Source of the DNA: Phycisphaerales bacterium
GTDB lineage: Bacteria; Planctomycetota; Phycisphaerae; Phycisphaerales; SM1A02
NCBI GenBank assembly: GCA_030748455.1
Contig: JASMLY010000080.1
Location: forward strand, 21,652 to 85,651
Direction: 5' to 3'
DNA length: 64,000 nt
The notes beneath the pieces are model-generated. The model was given only the letters and a program-made list of their open reading frames with translations. It made no database searches and was not told the DNA's origin. Both the position numbers and the translations under genes were made by a program. Positions 42,965 through 52,342 of the stretch are shown here, in pieces (within the stretch, counting starts at the first letter, position 1; every line of letters begins with the position of its first letter).

Positions 42965-43447
42965 ATGGCAAAGAAATCGACACAATCATCTTCTCCCACT
43001 ATTGAGAACCGACGAGTTCGACATGAGTATGCCATCCAAGACACACTCGAAGTTGGCATGGTCCTCGTAGGAAGTGAAGTCAAGTCAATCCGATTAGGGC
43101 AAGCGAGTCTTGCCGAAGGTTGGGTTAGAGCAAGTGAGCATCCTCCCTGTCTCACGCTTCATGGCGTCCATATTGCAGAATATCCAAACGCATCTCCCGC
43201 ACATCAACACGAGCCAACGAGAACAAGAATCCTCCTCGCACACAAACGAGAGATTAAAAAACTTGCAAAGTTCAGCCAACAACCAGGAAGAACGTTAGTG
43301 CCACTCAAGCTTTTTTTTGTAAAAGGGCGTGCCAAACTACTTGTCGGTTTCGCTACAGGTAAACAGCGATCAGACAAACGCCAGGATCTCGCGAAACGTA
43401 CTGCGACCCGCGAGATGGATCGTGCCATGAAACGCCGGTTGCAGTGA
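42965..43447 (+). CDS. smpB: SsrA-binding protein SmpB
   Basis: Binds tmRNA and brings it to stalled ribosomes for trans-translation. The 160-residue protein carries TIENRRVRHEYAIQDTLEVGMVLVGSEVKSIR, ASLAEGWVR, RTRILLAHKREIKKL and PLKLFFVKGRAKLLVGFATGKQRSDKRQDLAKR, ending with the basic tail EMDRAMKRRLQ. ATG at 42965 gives the usual N terminus; the frame is open further upstream without similarity. tmRNA itself was not found in the window. It converges on the GGDEF gene 5 bp away. Confidence 0.96.
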   Translation: MAKKSTQSSSPTIENRRVRHEYAIQDTLEVGMVLVGSEVKSIRLGQASLAEGWVRASEHPPCLTLHGVHIAEYPNASPAHQHEPTRTRILLAHKREIKKLAKFSQQPGRTLVPLKLFFVKGRAKLLVGFATGKQRSDKRQDLAKRTATREMDRAMKRRLQ

Positions 43448-43452
43448 GCACA

Positions 43453-44526
43453 CTATATCGAAGCCGTTTCTGATTCCCCATTGGGTGTTCGAATCATGAC
43501 ACGTCTATCTGGGTCTTCTTTCGCTGCATACATCGCCTCATCGGCATGTCGCACAAGTTCATCTGCATTCACTGGTTTTGTTAACTCCCAGTGCGCAACG
43601 CCAATCGACATCGAGACAGTTGTGTCTACCAAACCCAATGCGAGGATCGACTCATCAAAGGCGCGTGCGATCCGATGCGCAACTTGTACAGCCGCTTCAG
43701 TATCTGCATGTGGCATGAGAAGACAAAACTCATCTCCTCCGAATCTCGCGGCAATATCTACCGATCGACAGTTTGCTTCTAACACACGCGCTGCTAATCG
43801 TAAGACCTCGTCTCCCTTGTGATGTCCTAATTGATCATTCAGTGCTTTGAAACCATCAAGATCTATCATCAAAAATGCCAACGGAATGCCGCTTCGCATC
43901 GCTTCTTCCCAACGCCCCTCGATCATCAAGTTGAGCCATCGCCGATTACTAAGTTTTGTGAGATCATCAGTTCTTGCTGCGACCTCCAATCGTTGAATCA
44001 TTAATTGCAACTCGCGATTGGCAACACCAAGTTCAGAAAGTGACTGGCTAAGTTCTGCATGGAGGTCATCATTTTCACTTCGAATGACTTGCAACGCGAG
44101 TGACTTTTGTAACGTCACAGGCAATGTAATCATTTCATGGCCTGTCAGCATGAGATAATCTGCTGCACCGGCTCGAATTGCTTCGACTGCTCCGTCAGCT
44201 TCTTCAGGGTTTCCTGTCAAAATAACAGGAACATCAGGGCGAAGGCCTTGCACAAATGCGAGAATTTCAAACCCATTTCCATCGTGTACATTTGAAGCAG
44301 TTATGACAATGTCCCACATCGCCGGATCTGTTTCAAAAAATTCACGTTGCGATGAAACTACTGTACATTCAACCAACTCGCAGCCACCCGCTAGGCGATT
44401 CGATTCGCCTTGATGGCGATCAGCTGTCAACAACGCAGCGACGAGCTGTTGTGCAACAACAGGATCACCTTCCACAATGAATACCCTTCGTCTTAGTTGT
44501 TCTTCGTGTTGAAATGTAGATCGCAT
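43453..44526 (-). CDS. Diguanylate cyclase with degenerate receiver domain
   Basis: 357 residues. The C-terminal GGDEF domain (about 195-345) has an intact active site (AARFGGDEFCLLMPHA, residues about 263-267) and the metal-binding Asp in FLMIDLDGFKALNDQLGHHKGD, so c-di-GMP synthesis is likely. No RxxD inhibitory site is seen. The N-terminal domain (about 15-135) has a response-regulator fold (RRVFIVEGDP ... MWDIVITASNV ... ADYLML) but the phospho-acceptor Asp is Ala77 and the conserved Lys is lost, so it is a pseudo-receiver. ATG at 44526 with AAGGAAA is chosen. A short coiled coil links the domains. No histidine kinase nearby. Confidence 0.88.
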   Translation of the reverse strand: MRSTFQHEEQLRRRVFIVEGDPVVAQQLVAALLTADRHQGESNRLAGGCELVECTVVSSQREFFETDPAMWDIVITASNVHDGNGFEILAFVQGLRPDVPVILTGNPEEADGAVEAIRAGAADYLMLTGHEMITLPVTLQKSLALQVIRSENDDLHAELSQSLSELGVANRELQLMIQRLEVAARTDDLTKLSNRRWLNLMIEGRWEEAMRSGIPLAFLMIDLDGFKALNDQLGHHKGDEVLRLAARVLEANCRSVDIAARFGGDEFCLLMPHADTEAAVQVAHRIARAFDESILALGLVDTTVSMSIGVAHWELTKPVNADELVRHADEAMYAAKEDPDRRVMIRTPNGESETASI

Positions 44527-44667
44527 TGTGTGGGTTTCCTTGTTCCTGTGAAGCGTACCTACCATTTCATCGCCGATTTCTAATGCTCCCTTTGATCAAC
44601 TCCACGCGAACAACACGACTAGAACCATCACAACCCCTACAAAGTATCTACATTAACACAGAAAGAT

Positions 44668-46713
44668 CTATCCGATGAGACGCACGATATCGTTGTAAAA
44701 CGTCACAACAAACAGCATCCCAATCAACCCTAATCCCAGCATCGCAGCTGCATTTTGAAATGCAATTGATGGGGGACGTCCTCTAAACTTCTCATACAGT
44801 AAATACAAGAAGAGGCCTCCGTCAACGATCGGTAGAGGTAAGAAATTGAGAACAGCTAGGTTTACACTGATAATTGCGAGGAAAAAGAGCAAGTAACTAA
44901 ACCCTCGATCAGCAATGCGGGAACCGATGTGAATGATGCCAACTGGTCCTCGGAGTTGTTCAACACCCACGCTACGTCGAAGTAGTCTATCAATCGTAAG
45001 GTACGTCATCACAACCATATTGACTGTTTCGTCAATACCCATTTTGATGGCAAGAAGTGGATTGCCGCCACTACTTCGTGTGACGTAGAGCGGTTCAAAA
45101 AGCGAAGGGATCAGCGGGGTAGTCCAACCTAATGCAGCAAGAGTTTCTCGCTCCATTGCTGTTGGATTGAGTGTAGTGGTATAGAGTTCTTTCGTTCCTA
45201 GAGGAGATTGAAGTGTCAGCGTTTGCGTAGAGTCGTGCTCGATTGCAGCTGTTCTAAACTCATACCAGTTGGCGATTGGCGTGAGATCGAGGGCTTGTAT
45301 TGTGGAGCCCGCTATGATTTGTTTCCCAGCAATAGTTGTTTCCTGTACTTCTCCATCAATCATTGCAGAGTAGATTGGCTGTGCAAGGATTGGCACATCC
45401 CATGCATCGGTGAGTAAGACGCCTAGTTTGCCTGAAGTCAAGCGAGGGCGAACGTTCACGATCTTTTCATTCCGCAACACACGCATCGACACTTCAGTTG
45501 CATCACTCGTCTCCAACAAGGCTCGTAACTGACCTTGGCGTGGGTACTCCAGTGTATCGACGCCAAGTACGACATCCCCTGCTTGTAATACGTCTTCGTT
45601 TCCACCACCTGCAACGACAGACTTGATGAGGGGCAAAGGGGACAAGCCATACAGCCCATGGGCGAGTTTCTGAACTTCTCCATCCCGACGAACTGGAAGA
45701 TACCGTTCAAAGGAGGGAACAGGAATTATGGAAAATGATTGGGTCGCTCCTCCATGTGCCCAGATCGTTTCGAGTGGTTTCCCTTGGCTCTCTTGAACAG
45801 ATGTCTCGAGTTCAGCCCAAGTGGAAACAGGCGTTTGTTGAATTTCGACAAGCTGAGAACCAGGTTGTACATGTTGCAGTTCGGGATACGCAGCAGAGAG
45901 AAAGGAAAGGACTTCTTTGCCTGTTTTGCCTTGTGGAATTGTTAACGATGAGGCTGGGTACAACCCAAGTTCAAGTAACCCTTCTTGCGTAACACTTCGA
46001 GGTGTTATCGAATAGTGCAGTACCTCTTCACTCCCAGATCGTTCTACATCTAATTGAACTGCAGTCCCTGGTTTTGCCATGGCTCCAGCGATTTGCAAAT
46101 CTGTAAATGTGTAGGCACGCTTGCCGTCGATCGCCACAACCGTATCACCCGTTTGGAGATATGAGCCATCCGCAGCTATTGCTTCTGAGGCAGGAGAGTG
46201 TGGCGCGATCTCACCAATGACTGGAGCTTCAAATCGAACCCCATATTGAAAACAACCTACAAACAACACAGCTGCAAGTAGCAAGTTCATGATCACACCT
46301 GCTGAAACAACGACCATGCGCTTTTCGATAGAACATTTGTTGTAACTTCGTGGATCTTCAGATGTTGCATCTGGTTTTCCATCCTCTTGGCCAAGCATAC
46401 TCACAAACCCGCCAATTGGGAGGAAACGCAATGAATATTCTGTTTCACTTAGACCATTCGCTTGAAGCTCCGCATCTGACATCTCAGATGCATCTTTTCC
46501 GAATTTTTCGATAGTTTTCTTTTTTGATGATCCAAGGGTAAAGCCAATGCCACCTCTCCAAGCAAAAAGAACTGGCCCCATACCGATCGCAAAAGCATTT
46601 GTTCTGATACCCGACCATTTTGCAGCAAGAAAATGCCCAAGCTCATGCAAGCCGATGAGCATACCAAAACCTAACACAATCAAAATTACATTCCATGATG
46701 AGGCAATACTCAT
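44668..46713 (-). CDS. rseP: RseP-type site-2 zinc metalloprotease
   Basis: Intramembrane protease that cleaves anti-sigma or signal peptides. HELGH lies in the first helix (GMLIGLHELGHFLAAKWSG, about residues 17-35) and the third zinc ligand Asp in FLPLPIVDGGLF near residue 630; both are intact. At 681 residues it is much longer than E. coli RseP (450). The extra length is in the periplasmic part, which shows about four PDZ-like modules (starting near VIGEIAPHSPASEA, LQHVQPGSQLVEIQ, EDVLQAGDVVLGVD and KQIIAGSTIQALDL). Its ATG overlaps the dxr stop by 4 bp. The 141 bp after the stop hold nothing clear. Confidence 0.9.
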   Translation of the reverse strand: MSIASSWNVILIVLGFGMLIGLHELGHFLAAKWSGIRTNAFAIGMGPVLFAWRGGIGFTLGSSKKKTIEKFGKDASEMSDAELQANGLSETEYSLRFLPIGGFVSMLGQEDGKPDATSEDPRSYNKCSIEKRMVVVSAGVIMNLLLAAVLFVGCFQYGVRFEAPVIGEIAPHSPASEAIAADGSYLQTGDTVVAIDGKRAYTFTDLQIAGAMAKPGTAVQLDVERSGSEEVLHYSITPRSVTQEGLLELGLYPASSLTIPQGKTGKEVLSFLSAAYPELQHVQPGSQLVEIQQTPVSTWAELETSVQESQGKPLETIWAHGGATQSFSIIPVPSFERYLPVRRDGEVQKLAHGLYGLSPLPLIKSVVAGGGNEDVLQAGDVVLGVDTLEYPRQGQLRALLETSDATEVSMRVLRNEKIVNVRPRLTSGKLGVLLTDAWDVPILAQPIYSAMIDGEVQETTIAGKQIIAGSTIQALDLTPIANWYEFRTAAIEHDSTQTLTLQSPLGTKELYTTTLNPTAMERETLAALGWTTPLIPSLFEPLYVTRSSGGNPLLAIKMGIDETVNMVVMTYLTIDRLLRRSVGVEQLRGPVGIIHIGSRIADRGFSYLLFFLAIISVNLAVLNFLPLPIVDGGLFLYLLYEKFRGRPPSIAFQNAAAMLGLGLIGMLFVVTFYNDIVRLIG

Positions 46714-47879
46714 GCGAATTCTTTCCCTGCAAAAGAAGCGACCAATCCATTGGCAACTGCTCGTGCTTCTTGATCTGCGGCAGTTACAAGTTCCAAACTT
46801 GCTGCTGAAGTCACATGCACAGCATCAAGTGTATTTCTAACGATACGTTCAATCGACCCCAGAGGCAAGACCTGTTGAAGAAAAGCGCTTACTGCCACTT
46901 CATTCGCAGCACTGAGAATAGCCCCTGCAGTCCCTTGCGTGCGTATCACTTCTTCAGCGAATTTGATCGAGGGAAACCGCTCTTCGTCGATGGGAGCAAA
47001 GTTCATTTCGCCCAATGTCGTCCACAGACAGGTTTGAGCGGCGTTGTTTCTCCGCTGTGGCCACGTGAGCGCATATTGAATGGGTACTTTCATATCAGGA
47101 GGGGCGAGCTGTGCAAGGAGAGAGCCATCAACAAACTCCACGAGTCCATGTACAAGAGATTGCGGGTGGATGACAGCATGGAGCGTATCTAGGGGTACTC
47201 CAAATAGCCAAAACGCCTCGACGAGTTCTAGGGTTTTATTCATCAGAGTCGCAGAGTCTACAGTCACTTTCGGCCCCATTTGCCATGTAGGATGGTTCAG
47301 AACTTCTGCAACTGTCGCCGTATCGATCTTCTCACGGGAAGCGTCTCTGAGCGAGCCTCCACTCGCTGTGAGGACTATTGACCGCACGCGTTCCACTGGT
47401 TTGCCTTCGAGGCATTGAAATATTGCCGAATGCTCACTGTCAACTGGCAAAATCCGAACGTCGTTTTGCTTCGCCGCTTGCATGACAAGTTCACCAGCTG
47501 CAACGAGCGCTTCCTTGTTTGCAAGGGCTATGTCACAACCTAGTTCGATTGCTTTGAGAACAGGCGCAACACCAGCGAAACCAACTATTGCTGCGAGAAC
47601 CAAATCCCCTGCTTTGGCGTGCTCTTGCAGCAACTCGGTCGCAGCATGAGGGCCTCTGTACGAATATGTTGCTTTTGGAGGTGCACCAGTGACAAGCGCT
47701 AGCGCTGAAACTGACAAAAGTTTGGCTTGCGCTTCAAGCAAAGCGGCGTTACGACCTGCAGCCAGACCAACCACTTCCCATGAGTCTACACCATCCAACT
47801 GCTGTAAATGGCGTATCACTTCGACTGCGTTGGTTCCAATAGAACCTGTTGAGCCTAAGATAAACAACCGCCGACTCAT
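46710..47879 (-). CDS. dxr: 1-deoxy-D-xylulose 5-phosphate reductoisomerase
   Basis: Second step of the MEP isoprenoid pathway. In 389 residues: NADPH-binding FILGSTGSIGTNAVEVIRHL at the N terminus, IALANKEALVAAGELVM, PVDSEHSAIFQCLEG, the catalytic loop TASGGSLRDASREKI, HPTWQMGPKVTVDSATLMNKTLE, and HPQSLVHGLVEFVDGSLLAQLAPPDMKVPIQYAL. All substrate and metal residues appear present. It overlaps rng upstream by 4 bp and rseP downstream by 4 bp, the common dxr-rseP pairing, here led by an RNase E/G gene. Confidence 0.96.
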   Translation of the reverse strand: MSRRLFILGSTGSIGTNAVEVIRHLQQLDGVDSWEVVGLAAGRNAALLEAQAKLLSVSALALVTGAPPKATYSYRGPHAATELLQEHAKAGDLVLAAIVGFAGVAPVLKAIELGCDIALANKEALVAAGELVMQAAKQNDVRILPVDSEHSAIFQCLEGKPVERVRSIVLTASGGSLRDASREKIDTATVAEVLNHPTWQMGPKVTVDSATLMNKTLELVEAFWLFGVPLDTLHAVIHPQSLVHGLVEFVDGSLLAQLAPPDMKVPIQYALTWPQRRNNAAQTCLWTTLGEMNFAPIDEERFPSIKFAEEVIRTQGTAGAILSAANEVAVSAFLQQVLPLGSIERIVRNTLDAVHVTSAASLELVTAADQEARAVANGLVASFAGKEFA

Positions 47880-50365
47880 TCCCGATCACCTCGACTTGCA
47901 GCAGTTTCTTCAGAAGAGACTGTTCTTCGTGACGTCCCATAGAGGGTCCTTCTTGTCGGTTTCTTTGTTTTCTTGGGGGCAACAACCTGTACATCAGGTT
48001 TTGTTGCTACTGCCTTACGCGTACCAGCGCGTTTCTTTCGCGTTGTTTTCTTTGATCCTGCTTGTTTTTGGGTTTTCGACTTCACCGATTTTTTTTGTCG
48101 CCTACGACTCGTTTGTTTTGTCTTTGATTTTGTTTTTTCCCCAGTTGGTTCAGATGCACCGTCAGGATTTTGCTGTCCTGCAGTTGATTGTGCTTTGGTT
48201 CGTTGAGGTTTCTTTTTAACCCTACGTTTACGGCTCGGTTTCTTCGATTTGGGCGCATCATCAAGTGCAGATGGTGCCTTGCCGTTCTTCACTTTCTTAG
48301 GCTGAGGCTTGGCCGCCCTCTTTCGCCTTCCTCTTCGACGAGAACTCTTTGAAGGCTTGCTTGTTCCTTCACTAGTTTCAAGAAAGAGCGATTCAATAGT
48401 TGAAGCAATCGTTGTCGTTAATGTTGACATATGGTTTGCAACAGAGATTTCCGCTTCCTTACAGCGTTCGATCACTTCCTTGCTAGATTTTCCAATACGT
48501 CGTGCTAGTTCGTAGACCCGCAGCGCTGAATCCGCTGGAGAATCTACTGGTTTCTTGGGTTGCTTGGCTTTTGAAACTTTTCTCTCGAGTTTGGCAACTT
48601 CCTCTGAAAGATCAGATGTTTCAGCGATCGAATTTGCATCCGCAAGAGGAGATTTGCGGCGACGTCGCCTGCCACGTTTTGAGGGCTTTTCATTCTGTAG
48701 TTGAGGTGTTTTCTTTTCAGATTTAAGTAAAGATTCAATTGTAGGTGGAACTGGATTTGGCAACGTAGCAAGGTCGATGTCGGCGCCACGTTTGTCATAC
48801 GCAAAATATGCGACCTGGTCAGTAGCAATCGTTTCACTGATTCGAACAACAATTCTCTTTCCAGACGTTTGTTCATATCTGTTTAAATCAGCACGTTTGT
48901 TTGAAAGAAGTGAAGTTCCAACATTTGGAGAACATGCGAGTTCTACACGGTGGACACGGTCATCCCGAAGAATCCAACCAGCGTGTCGTGTTGCATCAGA
49001 AGCTACTTCCTCAGGGGTTTTCACAATTCCACGACCAGCACAGTGTGTACATGCACCATAGTGGCTGTCTAGAACGCTCGGACGTATTCGCTGACGAGTC
49101 ATCTCCATCAACCCGAACCGGCTGATTGGCAAGAGTGAAGCCTTTGCACGATCACGCTCTAAGTTTTTCTCAAACCGTTCTTCTACTTTTCTTCTATTTG
49201 AAGCACGCCCCATGTCGATGAGATCGTTAATCACTAACCCGCCAAGATCTCGAAGCCGTAACTGCCGACAAATTTCATCCGCTGCTTCTAAGTTTGTGTT
49301 AATGGCATTCGATTCACTGTTTTTCGCTCCACGGCTCTTACCTGAGTTGACATCGATAGCGACGAGGGCTTCAGTTTGGTCTATCACAAGCCTGCCGCCA
49401 CTTGGGAGATGTACTTCTCGATTGTGTATTTCTTCTATTTGACGTTCGAGGTCAAACGCATGGAAAATTGGCGTCGCATCTTTGTACTGAATGATCTTTC
49501 GAGTTGACCGTGGTGTCGCCACTTTCAAAAAGGTTTTGATTCGATCATATGCACTTTCAGAATCAACAACAATTGCGTCTATTGAGGGTCTCAGAATATC
49601 TCGAATTGTTCGAACGACAAGATCTGATTCATTGTAAAGGGGACAAGGTGCTGCGATTGTCTTGATTCGCTTTTCAATCATTTTCCAAAGTCGTACAAGA
49701 TATACAATATCTCTTTTCACTTCGGTAACTTTCTTACCTTTACCAGCAGTTCTTAATATGAACCCAAAGCCTTCAGGCAGGTTGATTTTGTCAAGAACTT
49801 TTCGCATTTCACGGCGGTCTTCTTGGTCATCAATCTTTCTAGAAACACCAACCTTGTCCATATATGGCATGATGACTGAAAGTCTTCCAGGAATCGAAAG
49901 GTAACTTGTCAACGTTGGGCCTTTCGTGCCAATTCCTTCTTTCATCACTTGCACGAGAACTTCATCACCTTTTTTCAAACATTTCTGAATGGGCGGACGC
50001 GCATGTTTTGCCACTTTTTTCCCTACACGTTCGCTCGTCTCTTGACCAGGAAAATAGCGTGGATGTAGATCGGTGACATGAAGGAAACCACTTTGTGCTT
50101 CTCCATAGTCTACAAAAGCGGCTTGAATCGCTGACTCTACGTTGGTTACTCTCCCCTTGTAGATGTTCCCCACAGATGTCGCGGTTTTTGACCGTTCGGT
50201 ATAGAGTTCCTCAAGACGCCCCTGTTCACAGATTGCGATTCGTGTGGCAATTCCTGGATCATCATTGACGATCATAAACTCGCCCTTTTGGGGAGGTGCC
50301 TTCTTCGTTGTACTTTTTTTCTTCACTGCTTTGTCTTTTCCGCCGTACTTGGCGTTACCGAACAA
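47876..50365 (-). CDS. Ribonuclease E/G with IF2_N-like module and Lys-rich tail
   Basis: 829 residues. The first 30 residues are Lys-rich; a TTG start at 50365 has GGAAG seven bases upstream, while the ATG at 50275 (MIVNDDPGIATRIA) matches the family N terminus, so either is possible. Next come an S1 domain (about 65-160), the catalytic Asp338 (VAIDVNSG) and Asp381 (INDLIDMG), spaced as in E. coli, and the zinc-link CTHCAGRG near 440. The tail (about 560-829) is basic and low in complexity, with a compact segment at about 611-660 (LRVYELARRIGKSSKEVIE) that matches the IF2 N-terminal fold. Processes rRNA and degrades mRNA. Confidence 0.9.
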   Translation of the reverse strand: MFGNAKYGGKDKAVKKKSTTKKAPPQKGEFMIVNDDPGIATRIAICEQGRLEELYTERSKTATSVGNIYKGRVTNVESAIQAAFVDYGEAQSGFLHVTDLHPRYFPGQETSERVGKKVAKHARPPIQKCLKKGDEVLVQVMKEGIGTKGPTLTSYLSIPGRLSVIMPYMDKVGVSRKIDDQEDRREMRKVLDKINLPEGFGFILRTAGKGKKVTEVKRDIVYLVRLWKMIEKRIKTIAAPCPLYNESDLVVRTIRDILRPSIDAIVVDSESAYDRIKTFLKVATPRSTRKIIQYKDATPIFHAFDLERQIEEIHNREVHLPSGGRLVIDQTEALVAIDVNSGKSRGAKNSESNAINTNLEAADEICRQLRLRDLGGLVINDLIDMGRASNRRKVEERFEKNLERDRAKASLLPISRFGLMEMTRQRIRPSVLDSHYGACTHCAGRGIVKTPEEVASDATRHAGWILRDDRVHRVELACSPNVGTSLLSNKRADLNRYEQTSGKRIVVRISETIATDQVAYFAYDKRGADIDLATLPNPVPPTIESLLKSEKKTPQLQNEKPSKRGRRRRRKSPLADANSIAETSDLSEEVAKLERKVSKAKQPKKPVDSPADSALRVYELARRIGKSSKEVIERCKEAEISVANHMSTLTTTIASTIESLFLETSEGTSKPSKSSRRRGRRKRAAKPQPKKVKNGKAPSALDDAPKSKKPSRKRRVKKKPQRTKAQSTAGQQNPDGASEPTGEKTKSKTKQTSRRRQKKSVKSKTQKQAGSKKTTRKKRAGTRKAVATKPDVQVVAPKKTKKPTRRTLYGTSRRTVSSEETAASRGDRE

Positions 50366-50484
50366 TCATACACTTCCATGTGTATATGCAAGAATGCGTA
50401 GAAATTTCGCATACATCCTTGGGTGCGAGCAGGATTCGCGTTGTCGAGTTGCATTCTATGAACGCTCTAGAGTTCGGGGGGATC

Positions 50485-50511
50485 AGCAGGCCGCTTCAAG
50501 CGATCCCTGCT
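50485..50511 (-). terminator. Weak terminator-like hairpin after ptsI
   Basis: Just after the ptsI stop on the minus strand, AGCAGG pairs with CCTGCT and the inner CGC with GCG. No T run follows, so it may be a processing or stabilising hairpin rather than an intrinsic terminator. The rest of the 162-bp gap should hold the rng promoter; none is clear. Confidence 0.35.
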
Positions 50512-50527
50512 AGATCTATAGTTTGTG

Positions 50528-52300
50528 TTATGCCTCGGCTACCTGCTCAGCGGACCATCCGCCTAATGCCTGTGGCACCTGTTTCTGTAATTCACTTCGA
50601 AGAGTCGCTAGGATTCTTCGATCTGAGTCGAGCGAGCCTACCTTTCTAGCTAAACGCTCACAATCTTCTACCTTGACCTTCCGGATCACCTGCTTGATTG
50701 CTGGGATCTGCGTGGGCACCAATGAGAGGTGCCGAAGACCAAGTCCTATCAGTAGCATAGTATAGACGGGATCACCCGCTATTTCACCACACAGGCTAGT
50801 TTCGACGTTTCCACGCCTTGCTGCACGGATTACGGACTTTATGAGCTTGATAACTGCGGGATTTGCCGCGGTGTACAAACTCGCTACCTTTTCATTCCCT
50901 CGGTCAACTGCAACGGTGTATTGAATTAAATCGTTCGTTCCAATCGAGAAAAAGTCTACTTCCTTGGTAAAAGTGGCCGCCATAAGTGCCGCACTTGGAA
51001 CTTCTACCATGATGCCGATCTTTAGTGCATGATCAAATGCAATGCCTTCCTCATCGCATTCTTCCATAACATCATTCAAAATCATTTTTGCTTGTCGAAG
51101 TTCGTTCATACACGTGATCAATGGGAACATGAGTTGCAATGGCCCCACAGCGGACGCTCGTAAAATTGCCCTGAGTTGCCTACGGAACAGATCTTGGTGT
51201 TGTAAACAATAGCGTATCGAACGTAACCCAAGAAACGGGTTGCGTTCAGGCTCCATTTCTTGAGCTTGGGTATATTTATCTGCACCAAGGTCAAGTGTTC
51301 GTAGTGTCAATTTTTTGCCATCTAGTTTTTGAATTGCATGCTTGTATTCTTCAAATAGTTGATCCTCACTCGGAGGTGTAGAACTTGTGAGAAATTGGAA
51401 TTCCGTCCTGTACAGGCCAACACCTTCACCCCCCCTAGAAATCACTTGGTCAATTTCGTGCGAGAACTCAATGTTGCCAAACAAGTGAATTTCAGTACCA
51501 TCTGTAGTCACAGATGACTCGGTAATGAGCTCATTCGTTGATTGCTTGTACGCTTCAAGCAATTCAATGTTTCGCTGCATTTGTGCGATCGTTGCATCAT
51601 CTGGAGCGATCATTACTGTTCCTGTTTTGCCATCAATGATCAGCATTTCTCCGTCGCTGATCTCTTCTGCAACGGACTTACACCCCACGACGACAGGAAC
51701 GCCAAGTGCGGCAGCAACGATCGAGCTATGGTCCGTTCTACCCCCCAAGTCTGTTGCAATTCCCAAAACTTTTTCACTTTGGAACGAAGCAATTTCTGCA
51801 GGTGTTACTTGGTGGCAAATGACGATGACAGGATCCTCTACGGTCGCTAGTCGATCTTTCGCACCACCCGTGAACTGGTCCATCAGGCGTCGTTCAAGGT
51901 CAAACACATCATTTGCCTTTTCTCGAAACACTTTCGCATCCATTGAACGAAATCGATCTGCAAGTTCTCCAAATGCTTCAACAATTGCAAATGCAGCATT
52001 GACCCCTTCAGACTCAATTCGATTTCTTATTGGATCGAGCAGCGATCGGTCTCCAAGAAGACCGAGGTGAAACTCAAAAATTTTCGCAGGTTCAGATCCA
52101 AGTGTTTTGGCAACACTGTCCCGATCTGCTGTAACTCCTTCAATAGCAGCAGCTACTGCCCTGTCATATCTTGCCAACTCTTGCGGAATTTCATCAGGAG
52201 CTAAAATGAGAAAGGGAACGCGGTGCAATGATTTTTCAAGAACCAATGCACGACCGATCACAACGCCGGGGCTAACTGGAATACCTTGGAGTAATTTCAT
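50528..52300 (-). CDS. ptsI: Phosphoenolpyruvate-protein phosphotransferase (enzyme I)
   Basis: Transfers phosphate from PEP to HPr. The 590 residues start LLQGIPVSPGVVIGRA, hold the phospho-His in TDLGGRTDHSSIVAAALGVPVVVG (about 190), the PEP-binding Arg in GVGLYRTEFQFL, EPERNPFLGLRSIRYCL, LQLMFPLITCMNELRQAK, MVEVPSAALMAATFTKEVDFFSIGTNDLIQYTVAVDRGNEKV and the Cys in VETSLCGEIAGDP. No HPr or EII gene is in the window, so it may serve a regulatory PTS. It stands apart from the rng operon and after the RND genes. Confidence 0.95.
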   Translation of the reverse strand: MKLLQGIPVSPGVVIGRALVLEKSLHRVPFLILAPDEIPQELARYDRAVAAAIEGVTADRDSVAKTLGSEPAKIFEFHLGLLGDRSLLDPIRNRIESEGVNAAFAIVEAFGELADRFRSMDAKVFREKANDVFDLERRLMDQFTGGAKDRLATVEDPVIVICHQVTPAEIASFQSEKVLGIATDLGGRTDHSSIVAAALGVPVVVGCKSVAEEISDGEMLIIDGKTGTVMIAPDDATIAQMQRNIELLEAYKQSTNELITESSVTTDGTEIHLFGNIEFSHEIDQVISRGGEGVGLYRTEFQFLTSSTPPSEDQLFEEYKHAIQKLDGKKLTLRTLDLGADKYTQAQEMEPERNPFLGLRSIRYCLQHQDLFRRQLRAILRASAVGPLQLMFPLITCMNELRQAKMILNDVMEECDEEGIAFDHALKIGIMVEVPSAALMAATFTKEVDFFSIGTNDLIQYTVAVDRGNEKVASLYTAANPAVIKLIKSVIRAARRGNVETSLCGEIAGDPVYTMLLIGLGLRHLSLVPTQIPAIKQVIRKVKVEDCERLARKVGSLDSDRRILATLRSELQKQVPQALGGWSAEQVAEA

Positions 52301-52342
52301 AACGTGCCCTCAGAATGGTTCGCAGTCACTCTGGGAGTCATA

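Noticed and set aside
47973..48219. Plus-strand frames with F- and V-rich content opposite the RNase E tail
   Set aside because: They are the antisense of Lys/Arg-rich repeats and have no start signal.
50366..50527. Hairpin ATGCG...CGCAT at about 50391-50410 as a terminator
   Set aside because: No T run on either side and a 9-base loop; more likely part of the rng 5' leader.
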